From positions 466,659 through 530,658 of the forward strand of contig NZ_LT904902.1 of the NCBI RefSeq assembly GCF_900199725.1: 64,000 nt of DNA, read 5' to 3'. The notes beneath the pieces were generated by a model. It made no database searches. It saw only the letters and a list, made by a program, of their open reading frames with translations, and had not been told where the DNA came from. This document shows positions 17,272 through 25,264 of the stretch, piece by piece. A program made the position numbers and the translations under genes. The stretch is from Cytobacillus massiliigabonensis. GTDB lineage: Bacteria > Bacillota > Bacilli > Bacillales > Cytobacillaceae. Every line of letters starts with the position of its first letter. Position 1 is the stretch's first letter.

Positions 17272-17356
17272 AATTTATCGGTAACTGGCTGGCATGATTA
17301 GTAAATCGAAGCCCCTTTAGCTTTGCGTCTTTATCTTTCGATAAATTTGCCTTTAA
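17272..17356 (-). promoter_or_regulatory. Cyclic-di-GMP-I (GEMM-I) riboswitch aptamer
   Basis: Read on the minus strand, the segment contains GGCAAA, then a perfect hairpin closed by a GAAA tetraloop (TTTATC-GAAA-GATAAA), then GACGCAAAGC. A variable stem follows, then ATGCCAGCCAG and GTTACCGA. These are the conserved elements of the c-di-GMP-I class in the right order and spacing. A terminator follows before the GGDEF-EAL gene. The element therefore lets c-di-GMP control a gene that makes or breaks c-di-GMP. Confidence 0.92.
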
Positions 17357-17500
17357 CTTTATTATTCAATTATTCTTTACTTCTTCATTAACATTACTTT
17401 CATCCTGCTTCCTCAATAAAAAAACAGGCATATATACCTACTACCCTTAATTATACACAAGCCGTTTCAAATTTGAAAAGAGTAGTTTTTATTGTTACTT

Positions 17501-17553
17501 AATTGTTCAAAAGAAAAAGACGCATCAATGACGTCTTTTTCTTTTGAACAATT
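17501..17553. terminator. Long perfect hairpin after the TauE gene
   Basis: Perfect 22-bp stem (17501-17522 with 17532-17553) and a nine-base loop. The A and T runs are inside the stem, so either strand gives GACG followed by a T run. It lies four bases past the TauE stop. Confidence 0.8.
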
Positions 17554-17556
17554 AAA

Positions 17557-18333
17557 TTATAATATATCGATCCAAATCTTCACTGAAGTTGCTAAAATTA
17601 ATACCGCTAAAATCATCTGTAACACTTTTGTATTTATCTTTTTGCCTGAATAAGCACCAAGAGGGGATGCAATGAGACTTGCAGCCACCATGATAAGTGC
17701 AGGAACATATTCAACTTGCCCTGTCGTAATTTTCCCAACCGCTGAACCAATGGATGATATAAATGTTATGGCTAGTGAGGATGCAATAGTCATACGTGTA
17801 GGTATCTTTAACACAACAAGCATGATGGGCACTAACAAAAATGCGCCTCCTGCACCTACGATTCCTGCCCCTATACCAACGATTAATGCAAGTGTTGCGG
17901 CAAGCCATTTATTAAATGTCACCTGTTCTATGGGAATATCATCAATGCCTTTTTTGGGAATGAACATCATGACTACTGCAATTAAAGCAAGAATTCCATA
18001 AACGACATTGATTCCTCCTTCAGTCATATGAGTTGATCCCAATCCGCCAATAAAACTGCCAATCAGAATGCTAATACCCATGTAAGCAATTAAAGTTTTA
18101 TTTAAAAATCCACCTTTACGATATGCCCAAACACCGCCAATCGTTGCAAAAAACACTTGAATGGCTGTTATTCCAGAAACTTCATGTGAACTAAAATTTG
18201 CCACTCCAAGTGCTGCGGGAATAAACAGCAGCATCGGGAAGTTAATAATCGATCCGCCTACCCCTAGCAGCCCAGAAATATAAGAACCAATAAATCCAAT
18301 TAAAAAAATTGTAATAATAAATTCAACATCCAT
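17557..18333 (-). CDS. TauE/SafE family sulfite/anion exporter
   Basis: A 258-residue membrane protein with about eight helices and the repeated TauE glycine-rich motifs, [16 protein letters not shown] near the N-terminus and [17 protein letters not shown] in the middle. Family members are thought to export sulfite, sulfoacetate or other sulfur anions. ATG start with AGGAGG upstream. It is the last gene of the sulfur cluster, after the persulfide dioxygenase-like gene, whose product sulfite it would export. A hairpin at 18350-18377 lies between the two, and no CstR-like operator precedes this gene, so expression probably depends on read-through. Confidence 0.88.
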   Translation of the reverse strand: MDVEFIITIFLIGFIGSYISGLLGVGGSIINFPMLLFIPAALGVANFSSHEVSGITAIQVFFATIGGVWAYRKGGFLNKTLIAYMGISILIGSFIGGLGSTHMTEGGINVVYGILALIAVVMMFIPKKGIDDIPIEQVTFNKWLAATLALIVGIGAGIVGAGGAFLLVPIMLVVLKIPTRMTIASSLAITFISSIGSAVGKITTGQVEYVPALIMVAASLIASPLGAYSGKKINTKVLQMILAVLILATSVKIWIDIL

Positions 18334-18349
18334 CCTTTTTCCTCCTAAG

Positions 18350-18377
18350 AAAAGGGAACCAGTTCAGGTTCCCTTTT
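18350..18377 (-). terminator. Intergenic hairpin (terminator or attenuator) before tauE
   Basis: Stem 18350-18360 with 18367-18377, loop of six, immediately upstream of the TauE ribosome binding site. On the minus strand it is followed by TTTTC, so termination is probably partial. Confidence 0.65.
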
Positions 18378-18462
18378 TATATTAGATTATTTTGCTCTAG
18401 ACTTTTACTAATGTGTTTTCTCCACTTATATTAGAGGTCATTTGTTAAGCCTTCATTAAGAT

Positions 18463-19590
18463 TTATCTAACAGCACAGCGATTAGGACCAATTTCCATCT
18501 CACGCTGCTGGTCTTCATCAGGACTCATCTTTCCCATATTTGTTTGACGAATTTCCTGATAGGCATTTGGCTGCGGCGGCAAGTTTTCTGTTACGAGTTT
18601 TCTAAACTCGTTTTCATCTTCAATGTTTAACCCATGATTTTTCTCAAACAAAGTGCCTAATTTTTCCGCAACACTTCCATTTTCATTTAATTCATCAATG
18701 ATCATAAAGTGAGCCGGCAGAACGATGAGTTCCTCGGAAAGCTCTCTATAGCTTGAATATAAACTTTCTCTGAGATCACCAACCCAGTCCTCCGCCATTC
18801 CAGCAAGATCAGGTCTTCCAATCGAATCAATGAATAGAATATCCCCTGAAAGCAAGAACTTTTCATCAACGACAAAGGATGTGGAACCAATTGTATGTCC
18901 AGGAGAATATAATGCGTGAATATTAATAGCTGTATTTCCAATTGTCACGATATTTCCATCTTCAAGCGGACTGTAATCAAAGGTTACCTCCTCTGCGTCC
19001 TTAGGAGGCAGCCAGTAGGCAGCATTTGTTTTTTCCGCAATCATTCTGCCGCCAGAAATATGATCAGCATGCAAATGTGTATCAAATACGTGTGTTATCG
19101 TTACATCCAAGTTATTTGCAAATTCAAGATAATGATTAATCATACGTGTAGCATCGATAATAGCGGCTTCTCCATTAGAAACAACCATATAGGATAAGCA
19201 GCCTTTACCGATACGAACGAATTGATAGATTTCTCCACCGTTGTCTAGATCCCCAACTTTCACAGGCTCTAAGTGTTCGCTCCAAGCCTTCATCCCTCCC
19301 TCTAGATAGGATACTGTTAAGCCTGCTGCAGATAGCATATCTGCTACCATAATAGAGGAACCTTCCTTTGCACATACAACGAGTATATCTTTACCAGAAG
19401 GCAGCTTATCTAGCATTTCTTCAACCCCATCAAGTAATTCGAAATAAGGAACATTTAAATAGTCAAAGTTTTCTCCTTCAATTTTCCAGTCTGCAAAATC
19501 TGCTTCATTTCGCACATCTAAAATAAATAATTCTTCTTTATTAATAACTTTTCTTGTCACTTCATTTGCTGTCATTGGTTTAACAGACAT
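18463..19590 (-). CDS. Rhodanese-MBL fusion, persulfide dioxygenase-like
   Basis: A 375-residue protein. An N-terminal rhodanese domain (about 1-108; active cysteine C73 in VVCAKEGSS) is joined to a metallo-beta-lactamase domain (about 115-320) with THLHADH (H172, H174, D176, H177), SPGHT (H232) and [15 protein letters not shown] (D250). That MBL signature is of the ETHE1/CstB persulfide dioxygenase group, which oxidises low-molecular-weight persulfides to sulfite with Fe(II) and oxygen. The domain order (rhodanese first) is the reverse of CstB as I recall it. A tail of about 50 residues ends NRCAVR. A CstR-like operator overlaps the region just upstream of its ribosome binding site. Confidence 0.85.
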   Translation of the reverse strand: MSVKPMTANEVTRKVINKEELFILDVRNEADFADWKIEGENFDYLNVPYFELLDGVEEMLDKLPSGKDILVVCAKEGSSIMVADMLSAAGLTVSYLEGGMKAWSEHLEPVKVGDLDNGGEIYQFVRIGKGCLSYMVVSNGEAAIIDATRMINHYLEFANNLDVTITHVFDTHLHADHISGGRMIAEKTNAAYWLPPKDAEEVTFDYSPLEDGNIVTIGNTAINIHALYSPGHTIGSTSFVVDEKFLLSGDILFIDSIGRPDLAGMAEDWVGDLRESLYSSYRELSEELIVLPAHFMIIDELNENGSVAEKLGTLFEKNHGLNIEDENEFRKLVTENLPPQPNAYQEIRQTNMGKMSPDEDQQREMEIGPNRCAVR

Positions 19591-19595
19591 CCAAG

Positions 19596-19611
19596 TTACC
19601 CCCTATGGTAT
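19596..19611. promoter_or_regulatory. CstR-like operator 1 (rhodanese-MBL gene)
   Basis: TTACCCCCTATGGTAT, six bases upstream of the rhodanese-MBL start codon. It is the least symmetrical of the eight copies. Confidence 0.65.
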
Positions 19612-19639
19612 ATTATTAATTAAAATTTTTTTACTTTTT

Positions 19640-20209
19640 TTAAACACTCCCCGTTTCCCCAGACCATTGACTCATACCAGGCAGAACATTAACTACATGA
19701 ATAAAACCCTTTTCTGTTAACTTTTGGGCAGCAAGATCGCTTCGGCTTCCTGTACGGCATATAACGAAAATGTGATCCTCTTTGTTTAATTCGTATAATC
19801 GATCTTCTAATTCTCCCAACGGAATAGACAATGCATTTGGAATATGGTTAAATGCAAATTCTGCCGCTTCCCTTACATCTAGTACAACAATATTTTCATT
19901 CGTATTTATTTTTTTCTCAAGCTCTTCATTATTTATTACATTTCGATGCTTTTTCTCAATCATTTCATCACTAGATGACTTTCTTAAATAATGCTTTAAT
20001 ACATCACCCTCTTCAAGTGTTCCCAAATACTGATGACCGCTGCTCTCAGCCCAAGCTTTTAAGTCTGCTTTAGAGCCTTTATCAGTGGCCAGAACTTCTA
20101 GAACAAGTCCAGCTTCCAATTCATTCATCGCCTTTTTTGTTTTCACAATCGGCATTGGACATGCTAATCCTTTTGCATCTAATCGTACATTTGCTTTAAT
20201 AGTCTCCAT
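19640..20209 (-). CDS. TusA-rhodanese fusion sulfurtransferase
   Basis: A 189-residue protein with an N-terminal TusA domain (residues 1-77; GLACPMP, C17) and a C-terminal rhodanese domain (about 92-187; VICRTGSRSD, C151). Both domains carry sulfur as cysteine persulfide, so it could pass sulfane sulfur internally. It is part of the functional set that in Staphylococcus aureus is fused as CstA (rhodanese, TusA and DsrE); here DsrE is a separate neighbouring gene. ATG start behind a GGGGG-containing site. A CstR-like operator is at 20232-20247. Confidence 0.88.
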   Translation of the reverse strand: METIKANVRLDAKGLACPMPIVKTKKAMNELEAGLVLEVLATDKGSKADLKAWAESSGHQYLGTLEEGDVLKHYLRKSSSDEMIEKKHRNVINNEELEKKINTNENIVVLDVREAAEFAFNHIPNALSIPLGELEDRLYELNKEDHIFVICRTGSRSDLAAQKLTEKGFIHVVNVLPGMSQWSGETGSV

Positions 20210-20231
20210 TATTAAGCCCCCTAGTCTCTAT

Positions 20232-20247
20232 ATACCTATACAGGTAT
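20232..20247. promoter_or_regulatory. CstR-like operator 2 (TusA-rhodanese gene)
   Basis: ATACCTATACAGGTAT, a near-perfect palindrome 23 bases upstream of the TusA-rhodanese start. Confidence 0.75.
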
Positions 20248-20284
20248 TATTGTTCTTAAAAAATATTAATCTTGTATATTTTTA

Positions 20285-20764
20285 TTAGATAAATAAGTTT
20301 ACATTCCCATCCTCTGCATCTGCTAAATAGGCGGCCACTCCGGCGTATTCAATATTCTCTAATAGTTCTTCTTGCTGCAGCCCTAATAAATCCATTGTCA
20401 TCGTACATGCGACTAACTTAACCTCTTGTTCTTGCGCCATTTCAATTAGCTGAGGCAAAGACATCGCATTATGCTTTTTCATGACATCTTTAATCATTTT
20501 AGGACCAAAACCAGCAAAGTTCATTCTGGAAAGCCCCATTTTATCTGCACCTCTAGGCATCATCTTGCCAAACATTTTTTCCATGAAGCCTTTTTTAACG
20601 TCAATCTGCTCTTCTTTACGCAAGGCATTTAATCCCCAAAATGTATGGAAAATCGTTACTTCATGATCATAGGCTGCTGCACCATTGGCAATGATATATG
20701 CCGCCATTGCCTTATCGTAATCCCCACTGAATAATACAATCGTTGTTTTTTTCTTTTCGCTCAT
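20285..20764 (-). CDS. DsrE/DsrF family sulfur-carrier protein
   Basis: A 159-residue DsrE-superfamily protein. The N-terminal strand and loop (TTIVLFSGDYDKAMAAYIIA) and the C-terminal conserved cysteine (VKLVACTMTMDLLGL, C120) are typical of DsrE/DrsE-like persulfide carriers. The middle insert GFMEKMFGKMMPRGADKMGLSRMN is common in the homologues found next to TusA and rhodanese genes. ATG start behind AGGAGG. It has its own CstR-like operator (20793-20808), and it would exchange persulfide sulfur with the TusA proteins on each side. Confidence 0.87.
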   Translation of the reverse strand: MSEKKKTTIVLFSGDYDKAMAAYIIANGAAAYDHEVTIFHTFWGLNALRKEEQIDVKKGFMEKMFGKMMPRGADKMGLSRMNFAGFGPKMIKDVMKKHNAMSLPQLIEMAQEQEVKLVACTMTMDLLGLQQEELLENIEYAGVAAYLADAEDGNVNLFI

Positions 20765-20792
20765 AATTTCCTCCTATAAAATAAATTTACGA

Positions 20793-20808
20793 CTACCCGT
20801 ATAGGTAT
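20793..20808. promoter_or_regulatory. CstR-like operator 3 (DsrE gene)
   Basis: CTACCCGTATAGGTAT, 29 bases upstream of the DsrE start. The outermost base of the left arm deviates from the consensus. Confidence 0.7.
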
Positions 20809-20824
20809 CTATGAATCAAAAAAA

Positions 20825-21052
20825 TTATCCCTTTTTTATCCAAAACTTCAGCACATTATCTTCTTCTTCATGCTTCAAAAGTTCATGTCCACTAGATTTT
20901 GCCCATGCAGTTAGGTCATTTTTTGCACCTTTATCAGTTGAATGAACCTCTAAGACTTGACCAGATACTAGTTCATTTATTGCCTTCTTTGTTTTAACGA
21001 TTGGCATTGGACATGCTAAACCTTTTGCATCTAATACTTTATCTACTGTCAT
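20825..21052 (-). CDS. TusA family sulfur carrier
   Basis: A 75-residue stand-alone TusA protein (VLDAKGLACPMPIVKTKKAI, C14 as sulfur carrier). It is very similar to the TusA half of the fusion gene nearby, so a local duplication is likely. The ATG at 21052 is chosen because GGAGG lies seven bases upstream; the open frame runs 24 codons further but through the operator and promoter. A SigA-like promoter (TTGACT at 21119-21124, 17 bases, TAATAT at 21096-21101) overlaps a CstR-like operator. Confidence 0.9.
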   Translation of the reverse strand: MTVDKVLDAKGLACPMPIVKTKKAINELVSGQVLEVHSTDKGAKNDLTAWAKSSGHELLKHEEEDNVLKFWIKKG

Positions 21053-21081
21053 TTTAATTCCTCCAAATTTCATTTTTACCA

Positions 21082-21097
21082 TTACCCCTATGGGTAT
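21082..21097. promoter_or_regulatory. CstR-like operator 4 (TusA gene)
   Basis: TTACCCCTATGGGTAT, overlapping the -10 box TAATAT (21096-21101) of a promoter whose -35 is TTGACT (21119-21124). Confidence 0.8.
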
Positions 21098-21133
21098 ATT
21101 ACTAAAAGAAAAAAAGAAAGTCAATCAAAAGTT

Positions 21134-21742
21134 TTATTTATTTTTAAGAGGTTTTTGCCCTACAAACTGAATCACATGGGACAAGCCTTTGTGCAGTTCA
21201 CCTTCATTTCGTACAACTTCTCCCATAAAGAAGTGAACAATACGCCAGTCTGAAAAAGTTTGCAAAAATTCTTCAGGGGTATATAAAAAGCCTATCTCTT
21301 TAGGTCCCCCGCTTTGGTAAGGAATTTGGCAGTTAGAGTATACCTCAGATATAAAATATCCTCCTGGCTTAACTGCTTCTTTAATTCCCATAAGTGTTTT
21401 CATTCGTAATTCTTTTGGGAAGTGACCAAAAATACATACTAGCTCATCCCATACATCTTTCTTCCAATGGGCTTCATTTAAATCGACAAGCTCAGTATGA
21501 ACGCTTACACCCCGGGCTTCAGCAAGCCGTTTCGTTTTTGTCAGCCCAGATTCTGCATAATCCCACGCAGTTACATTCATGCCTTGTTCAGCTAAAAATA
21601 CCGCATTTCTGCCTTCCCCTTCAGCAATAGCTAGGGCATTACCTGTTAATTGAAGCCGTTTCTGTGTTTCTGCTAGAAACACATTCGGTTCCGTCCCATA
21701 TACATAGCTATCATCTTGAAAACGTTTATTCCATGGATTCAT
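21134..21742 (-). CDS. Class I SAM-dependent methyltransferase in the sulfur regulon
   Basis: A 202-residue TehB/thiopurine-methyltransferase-like enzyme. Motif I is degenerate but recognisable (ALAIAEGEGRNAVFLAEQG), then VTAWDYAESGL (ribose-binding acidic residue), ELVDLNE and the post-I region FGHFP, with LKPGG-like VKPGGYF. ATG start behind AAGGAGG. It has the same promoter-operator design as tusA (TTGACT at 21826-21831, TAATAT at 21803-21808, operator 21789-21804). It is therefore likely induced by persulfide and may methylate sulfide, persulfide or another small thiol. That substrate is an inference from context only. Confidence 0.82.
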   Translation of the reverse strand: MNPWNKRFQDDSYVYGTEPNVFLAETQKRLQLTGNALAIAEGEGRNAVFLAEQGMNVTAWDYAESGLTKTKRLAEARGVSVHTELVDLNEAHWKKDVWDELVCIFGHFPKELRMKTLMGIKEAVKPGGYFISEVYSNCQIPYQSGGPKEIGFLYTPEEFLQTFSDWRIVHFFMGEVVRNEGELHKGLSHVIQFVGQKPLKNK

Positions 21743-21788
21743 TTTCTATCCTCCTTGTTAAATCATTTTTGTATAAACTTTATAACCA

Positions 21789-21804
21789 TTACCCATAAGG
21801 GTAT
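21789..21804. promoter_or_regulatory. CstR-like operator 5 (methyltransferase gene)
   Basis: TTACCCATAAGGGTAT, touching the -10 TAATAT (21803-21808); the -35 is TTGACT (21826-21831) with 17-base spacing. Confidence 0.8.
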
Positions 21805-21931
21805 ATTAACGGTAATTTATTTGTTAGTCAATTTGTTTGTTTCATACTATTTTATTGAATAAAAAATCACTATCATTAGAAAATAACAACAAAGGGTTTC
21901 CTTTTTAACTTAAAGAGATGGTGGAGATAAA

Positions 21932-22402
21932 ATGAAATTAGCTCATATAATAAGACTGCTTCAAATTATTATTCCCTGGTTATCAATTTTGTATATACCA
22001 AAAAAATCATTAAATAAATTTCTTCCTGTTTCCTTATTTGCTTCCATACTTGTTCAAGGAATGTGTGCCTTGTCCCTTCCATTCAAATGGTGGATTGTTG
22101 AGGGCGGAATTAAACAGAAAATATGGAATGACTCCAGTTTCATTTTTGGTCCTTTTCTAGCCGGCACGATATGGATCTTTCATTTCACCTATGGAAACTT
22201 TAAAAAATACCTTTTAGTGAATGTCATAATGGATATCCTATTTTCATTTCCATTAAATTATTTATTTGAAAAGTTCAATCTCTATAAGTTAATCAACTTT
22301 AAACCGAAGTATATATTTTTCTCATTTATTAGTTATGCCCTTATTATTTATGGGTACCAATTTAAAATTGATCATTTAAAATTGACTAAAAAAAGCAGGT
22401 AA
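21932..22402 (+). CDS. Membrane protein of unknown function
   Basis: A 156-residue protein with four to five hydrophobic helices (about residues 8-23, 30-48, 70-88, 95-112 and 125-145), aromatic- and lysine-rich, ending in KLTKKSR. I do not recognise the family; it resembles the many small uncharacterised membrane proteins of Bacillaceae. ATG start behind GGTGGAG, with a terminator after it, so it looks like a real gene. It is the only plus-strand gene inside the sulfur cluster and has no CstR-like operator, so it may be an unrelated insertion. Confidence 0.75.
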   Translation: MKLAHIIRLLQIIIPWLSILYIPKKSLNKFLPVSLFASILVQGMCALSLPFKWWIVEGGIKQKIWNDSSFIFGPFLAGTIWIFHFTYGNFKKYLLVNVIMDILFSFPLNYLFEKFNLYKLINFKPKYIFFSFISYALIIYGYQFKIDHLKLTKKSR

Positions 22403-22436
22403 ATTTCATTTGTATGGAAATCCCCCTGCTTTTTAG
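22389..22436. terminator. Terminator between convergent membrane-protein and Cdr genes
   Basis: Stem 22390-22399 with 22425-22434 plus an inner short stem, with A and T runs on its two sides. It can serve both strands. Confidence 0.8.
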
Positions 22437-22474
22437 GCTAAAACATTTTTACCGTTTTCATAGAAAAATGCCTC

Positions 22475-24127
22475 TTAATTGCGTCCGAAAACAGAAGAAT
22501 ATGTTTTCCATCCGCCATCTACATTTTTAACATGGTACCCATTATTTTTAAGAATCCTGCTTGCTAAATACCCTCTTAGACCAACCTGACAACTAACAAA
22601 AATCGTTTGATCCATCGGTAGCTTGTCTAAATTCTCACGAAGTTCATTTAATGAAATATTTATTGAACCGGCAATAAATCCATTTTCACGTTCTTTTGCT
22701 TCCCTAACGTCAATTAGTAATCCACCTTTAGCAATCATTTCATCGATCTCATGCCATTGAACCTGTTCTAATTCCCCCTCCATGACGTTCGTTGCCACAT
22801 ATCCCGCCATGTTCACTGGATCTTTTGCAGAGGAATAGGGCGGGGCGTAAGACAGTTCTAAATGAGTTAAATCTTCGACGGTTAATCCGCCTTTTATTGC
22901 TGTAGCAATTACATCTATTCTTTTATCCGCACCATCTGCTCCAACCGCTTGAGCCCCAAAAATCTTCCCCGTTTCTTGATCAAAAATTAGTTTTAATGAG
23001 ATCGGTGCAGCACCAGGATAATACCCTGCATGAGAGCTTGGATGAATGTGAACAACCTCATAGGGGATGCCTAGACGTTTTAATGTTTTTTCATTATTTC
23101 CAGTTGAAGCGACAGTTAAATCAAACACCTTCGCAATGGAAGTCCCTAGCGTTCCTTGATACGACTCTTTTTTGCCCATCATATTATTTGCGGCAATCCG
23201 GCCTTGGCGATTAGCTGGGCCAGCAAGCGGAATCATCGTCTTCATGCCACTAATGTAATCGACTACCTCTACCGCATCACCAACTGCATAAATATCCTCA
23301 TTCGAGGTTTGAAGAAATTCATTGACTATGATTCCACCACGTTCTCCTAACTTAAGACCAGCAACCTTTGCCAATTCATTTTCCGGCTTTACGCCAATAG
23401 ACAAAATCGTCATATCTGTTTCTATTTCCGATCCATCTGACAAGATAACCTTCTTGCCATTGTCAGCAAATGACTGGACTCCATTTTCTAAGATTAGCTT
23501 CACACCTTTATCGATTAAATGATTGTGCAAAATACTGGCCATTTCGAAGTCAATCGGTGCCATAATTTGATTAGCCATCTCGATAATGGTTACTTCTATC
23601 CCTCTTTCCGCGAGGTTTTCAGCCATTTCTATTCCTATGAATCCTCCTCCGATCACTACAGCATTCTTAGGATTTTGCTTATCAACATAGCTTTTGATTT
23701 TATCTGTATCCGGAATATTTCTAAGCGTAAATAATGTTTCATTTTCTTCTATACCAGGGATTGGCGGAACAATTGGTTTTGCTCCAGGCGATAGTAGAAG
23801 CTTGTCATATGTTTCAGTATACATTTCACCTGTTTGCAGGTTTTTAATAGTAACTTTTTTATTTTTTGAATCTATCTCAATAACTTCACTTAAATTACGG
23901 ATATCCATATTAAAACGTTCAGACATGCCTTTAACCGTTTGTACTAATAGCTTTCCTCTTTCTTTAATCGTTTCACCAATATAGTATGGCAAGCCACAAT
24001 TAGCAAATGATATATACTCACCGCGTTCAATAAGAATAATTTCTACATCTTCGCTTATTCTTCTTAGCTTTGCAGCAGCCGTTGCTCCCCCAGCAACTCC
24101 GCCAACGATAATAATTTTCTGTTTCAT
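22475..24127 (-). CDS. cdr: CoA-disulfide reductase with C-terminal rhodanese domain
   Basis: A 550-residue flavoprotein of the CoADR-RHD type. The FAD motif is IIIVGGVAGGATAAAKLRR, the single catalytic cysteine is C44 in SFANCGLPYY, and the NADH motif is VVIGGGFIGIEMAENL. A rhodanese domain (about 455-550) carries C513 in FVSCQVGLRG. Such fusions reduce CoA disulfide or CoA persulfide/polysulfide with NAD(P)H, releasing sulfide. ATG start behind GGAGGGG. The CstR-like operator at 24146-24161 places it in the persulfide-response regulon. Confidence 0.93.
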   Translation of the reverse strand: MKQKIIIVGGVAGGATAAAKLRRISEDVEIILIERGEYISFANCGLPYYIGETIKERGKLLVQTVKGMSERFNMDIRNLSEVIEIDSKNKKVTIKNLQTGEMYTETYDKLLLSPGAKPIVPPIPGIEENETLFTLRNIPDTDKIKSYVDKQNPKNAVVIGGGFIGIEMAENLAERGIEVTIIEMANQIMAPIDFEMASILHNHLIDKGVKLILENGVQSFADNGKKVILSDGSEIETDMTILSIGVKPENELAKVAGLKLGERGGIIVNEFLQTSNEDIYAVGDAVEVVDYISGMKTMIPLAGPANRQGRIAANNMMGKKESYQGTLGTSIAKVFDLTVASTGNNEKTLKRLGIPYEVVHIHPSSHAGYYPGAAPISLKLIFDQETGKIFGAQAVGADGADKRIDVIATAIKGGLTVEDLTHLELSYAPPYSSAKDPVNMAGYVATNVMEGELEQVQWHEIDEMIAKGGLLIDVREAKERENGFIAGSINISLNELRENLDKLPMDQTIFVSCQVGLRGYLASRILKNNGYHVKNVDGGWKTYSSVFGRN

Positions 24128-24145
24128 AAATTCCCCTCCAAATAT

Positions 24146-24161
24146 ATACCTGCTTAGGTAT
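24146..24161. promoter_or_regulatory. CstR-like operator 6 (cdr gene)
   Basis: ATACCTGCTTAGGTAT, 18 bases upstream of the cdr start codon. Confidence 0.75.
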
Positions 24162-24177
24162 TGTTTCCTATCAGTTA

Positions 24178-24474
24178 TTATTCAACTTTTCCTTCCCAAG
24201 AAAGCATTCCACCAGTCATATTAATAACTTGAAAACCATGGCTATCAAGCAATTGTGCTGCTCTCCCACTTCTTCCACCAGATCGGCAAACCATAATATA
24301 CTCCTTTGACTTCTCTAACTCATGCATACGAAATTCAATTAACCCTAGGGGGATATTCACTGCTCCGGGTATTTTTCCCTCAGCAACCTCTTCTGTTTCT
24401 CGAACATCGATAATATGAAGTTCTTTTCCTTCATTTAAAAAAGTTTCTACTTCTTTCGCAGTTAATGTTTTCAT
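24178..24474 (-). CDS. Single-domain rhodanese sulfurtransferase
   Basis: A 98-residue rhodanese with the usual single-domain layout: IIDVRETEEVAEGKIPGAVNIP, then the active-site loop VCRSGGRSGRA with C63. It lacks a signal peptide, so it is cytoplasmic. ATG start with GGAGG upstream. It follows the membrane-anchored rhodanese gene by 23 bases and probably shares its operator-controlled transcript. The partner or acceptor is unknown; in this cluster it probably moves sulfane sulfur between thiols. Confidence 0.9.
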   Translation of the reverse strand: MKTLTAKEVETFLNEGKELHIIDVRETEEVAEGKIPGAVNIPLGLIEFRMHELEKSKEYIMVCRSGGRSGRAAQLLDSHGFQVINMTGGMLSWEGKVE

Positions 24475-24497
24475 CCTTCATTTCCTCCTCTTCTTCA

Positions 24498-24857
24498 TTA
24501 CGACCAGGCGCTCATGCCGCCTTTAACATTTGTTATATCTTTAAAACCCAATTTTTTTAATAATTTACTAGCCTTGTCACTTCTCATACCGCTTTGACAG
24601 ATCACTATTACCTCTTTCTCCTTTGACAGCTCATTTGCTTTTTGAGCTAATTGGTGAAGGGGAATATTTTTAAAACCACGGATATTGTTTGCTTTAAATT
24701 CTCCAGGTGTTCTTACGTCAATAAATTGTTTATTTTTATTAGCTAATTCTTTTTTCAATTCTGATGTACTGATTTGTCTCACACCTTTTGTCGGTAACAT
24801 CCGTGATAAAATTAATAGAATGACAAGCACAAAAATAATATACTTTAAATATTCCAT
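24498..24857 (-). CDS. Membrane-anchored rhodanese
   Basis: A 119-residue protein with an N-terminal transmembrane helix (about residues 4-20, YLKYIIFVLVILLILSR) and a rhodanese domain (about 28-118) with active cysteine C87 in VICQSGMRSDKA. The domain orientation is uncertain; few positive charges precede the helix. ATG start behind GGAGG. The upstream CstR-like operator at 24872-24887 would control it and the downstream single-domain rhodanese. Confidence 0.9.
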   Translation of the reverse strand: MEYLKYIIFVLVILLILSRMLPTKGVRQISTSELKKELANKNKQFIDVRTPGEFKANNIRGFKNIPLHQLAQKANELSKEKEVIVICQSGMRSDKASKLLKKLGFKDITNVKGGMSAWS

Positions 24858-24871
24858 TGTTCGTCCTCCAA

Positions 24872-24887
24872 TTACCCCTACAGGTAT
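24872..24887. promoter_or_regulatory. CstR-like operator 7 (rhodanese pair)
   Basis: TTACCCCTACAGGTAT, 15 bases upstream of the membrane-anchored rhodanese start. Confidence 0.75.
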
Positions 24888-24895
24888 ATAGATAT

Positions 24896-24921
24896 TTAAA
24901 AAAAGAAGTTTCCTTCTTCTT
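24896..24921 (-). terminator. Weak terminator after the CstR gene
   Basis: Short A/T-rich stem (AAAGAAG with CTTCTTT) and a T run on the minus strand, directly after the repressor stop. Confidence 0.5.
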
Positions 24922-24923
24922 TA

Positions 24924-25184
24924 TTACCTGCTTTTCACAAGCAGGTTGACTGCTTCTTTTATCAATTCATCTGTTTTTTCTCCATTTCTTTCCGCCTCGA
25001 GAACACATTCCACTAGATTTGAACTAACAATAACACCTACTGTTCTATCGACTGCTGAACGAACGGCTGACAATTGGGTAATCACTTCTTTACAATCTTT
25101 ATTGTCTTCCATCATTTTTAAAATCCCTCTTAACTGCCCTTCCATTCGCTTTACTCTATTTTTGATTTGGTCATTATATTCCAT
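24924..25184 (-). CDS. cstR: CsoR-family persulfide-sensing repressor (CstR type)
   Basis: An 86-residue all-helical repressor of the CsoR/RcnR/FrmR family. It keeps the two cysteines (C31 in DNKDCKEV, C60 in NLVECVLE). The histidine expected four residues before the second cysteine in copper-sensing CsoR is N56 here. Cysteines without that histidine are the mark of CstR, which senses sulfane sulfur through disulfide or polysulfide bridges. The N-terminus RVKRMEGQLRGI is the family DNA-binding face. The surrounding persulfide genes support the call. Its own promoter (TTGACA at 25283-25288, 17 bases, TATTAT at 25260-25265) has an operator filling the spacer, implying autorepression. Confidence 0.92.
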   Translation of the reverse strand: MEYNDQIKNRVKRMEGQLRGILKMMEDNKDCKEVITQLSAVRSAVDRTVGVIVSSNLVECVLEAERNGEKTDELIKEAVNLLVKSR

Positions 25185-25264
25185 GGTATAACCCCTTTCT
25201 ATAACTTTTTCGTACCTTATTACCTAGCAGTGCAGAATTAGTATGGATTTTATATCGTTATAAT

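Noticed and set aside
24924-25184. Copper-sensing CsoR
   Set aside because: The histidine ligand is replaced by N56, and the neighbours are persulfide genes rather than copA/copZ.
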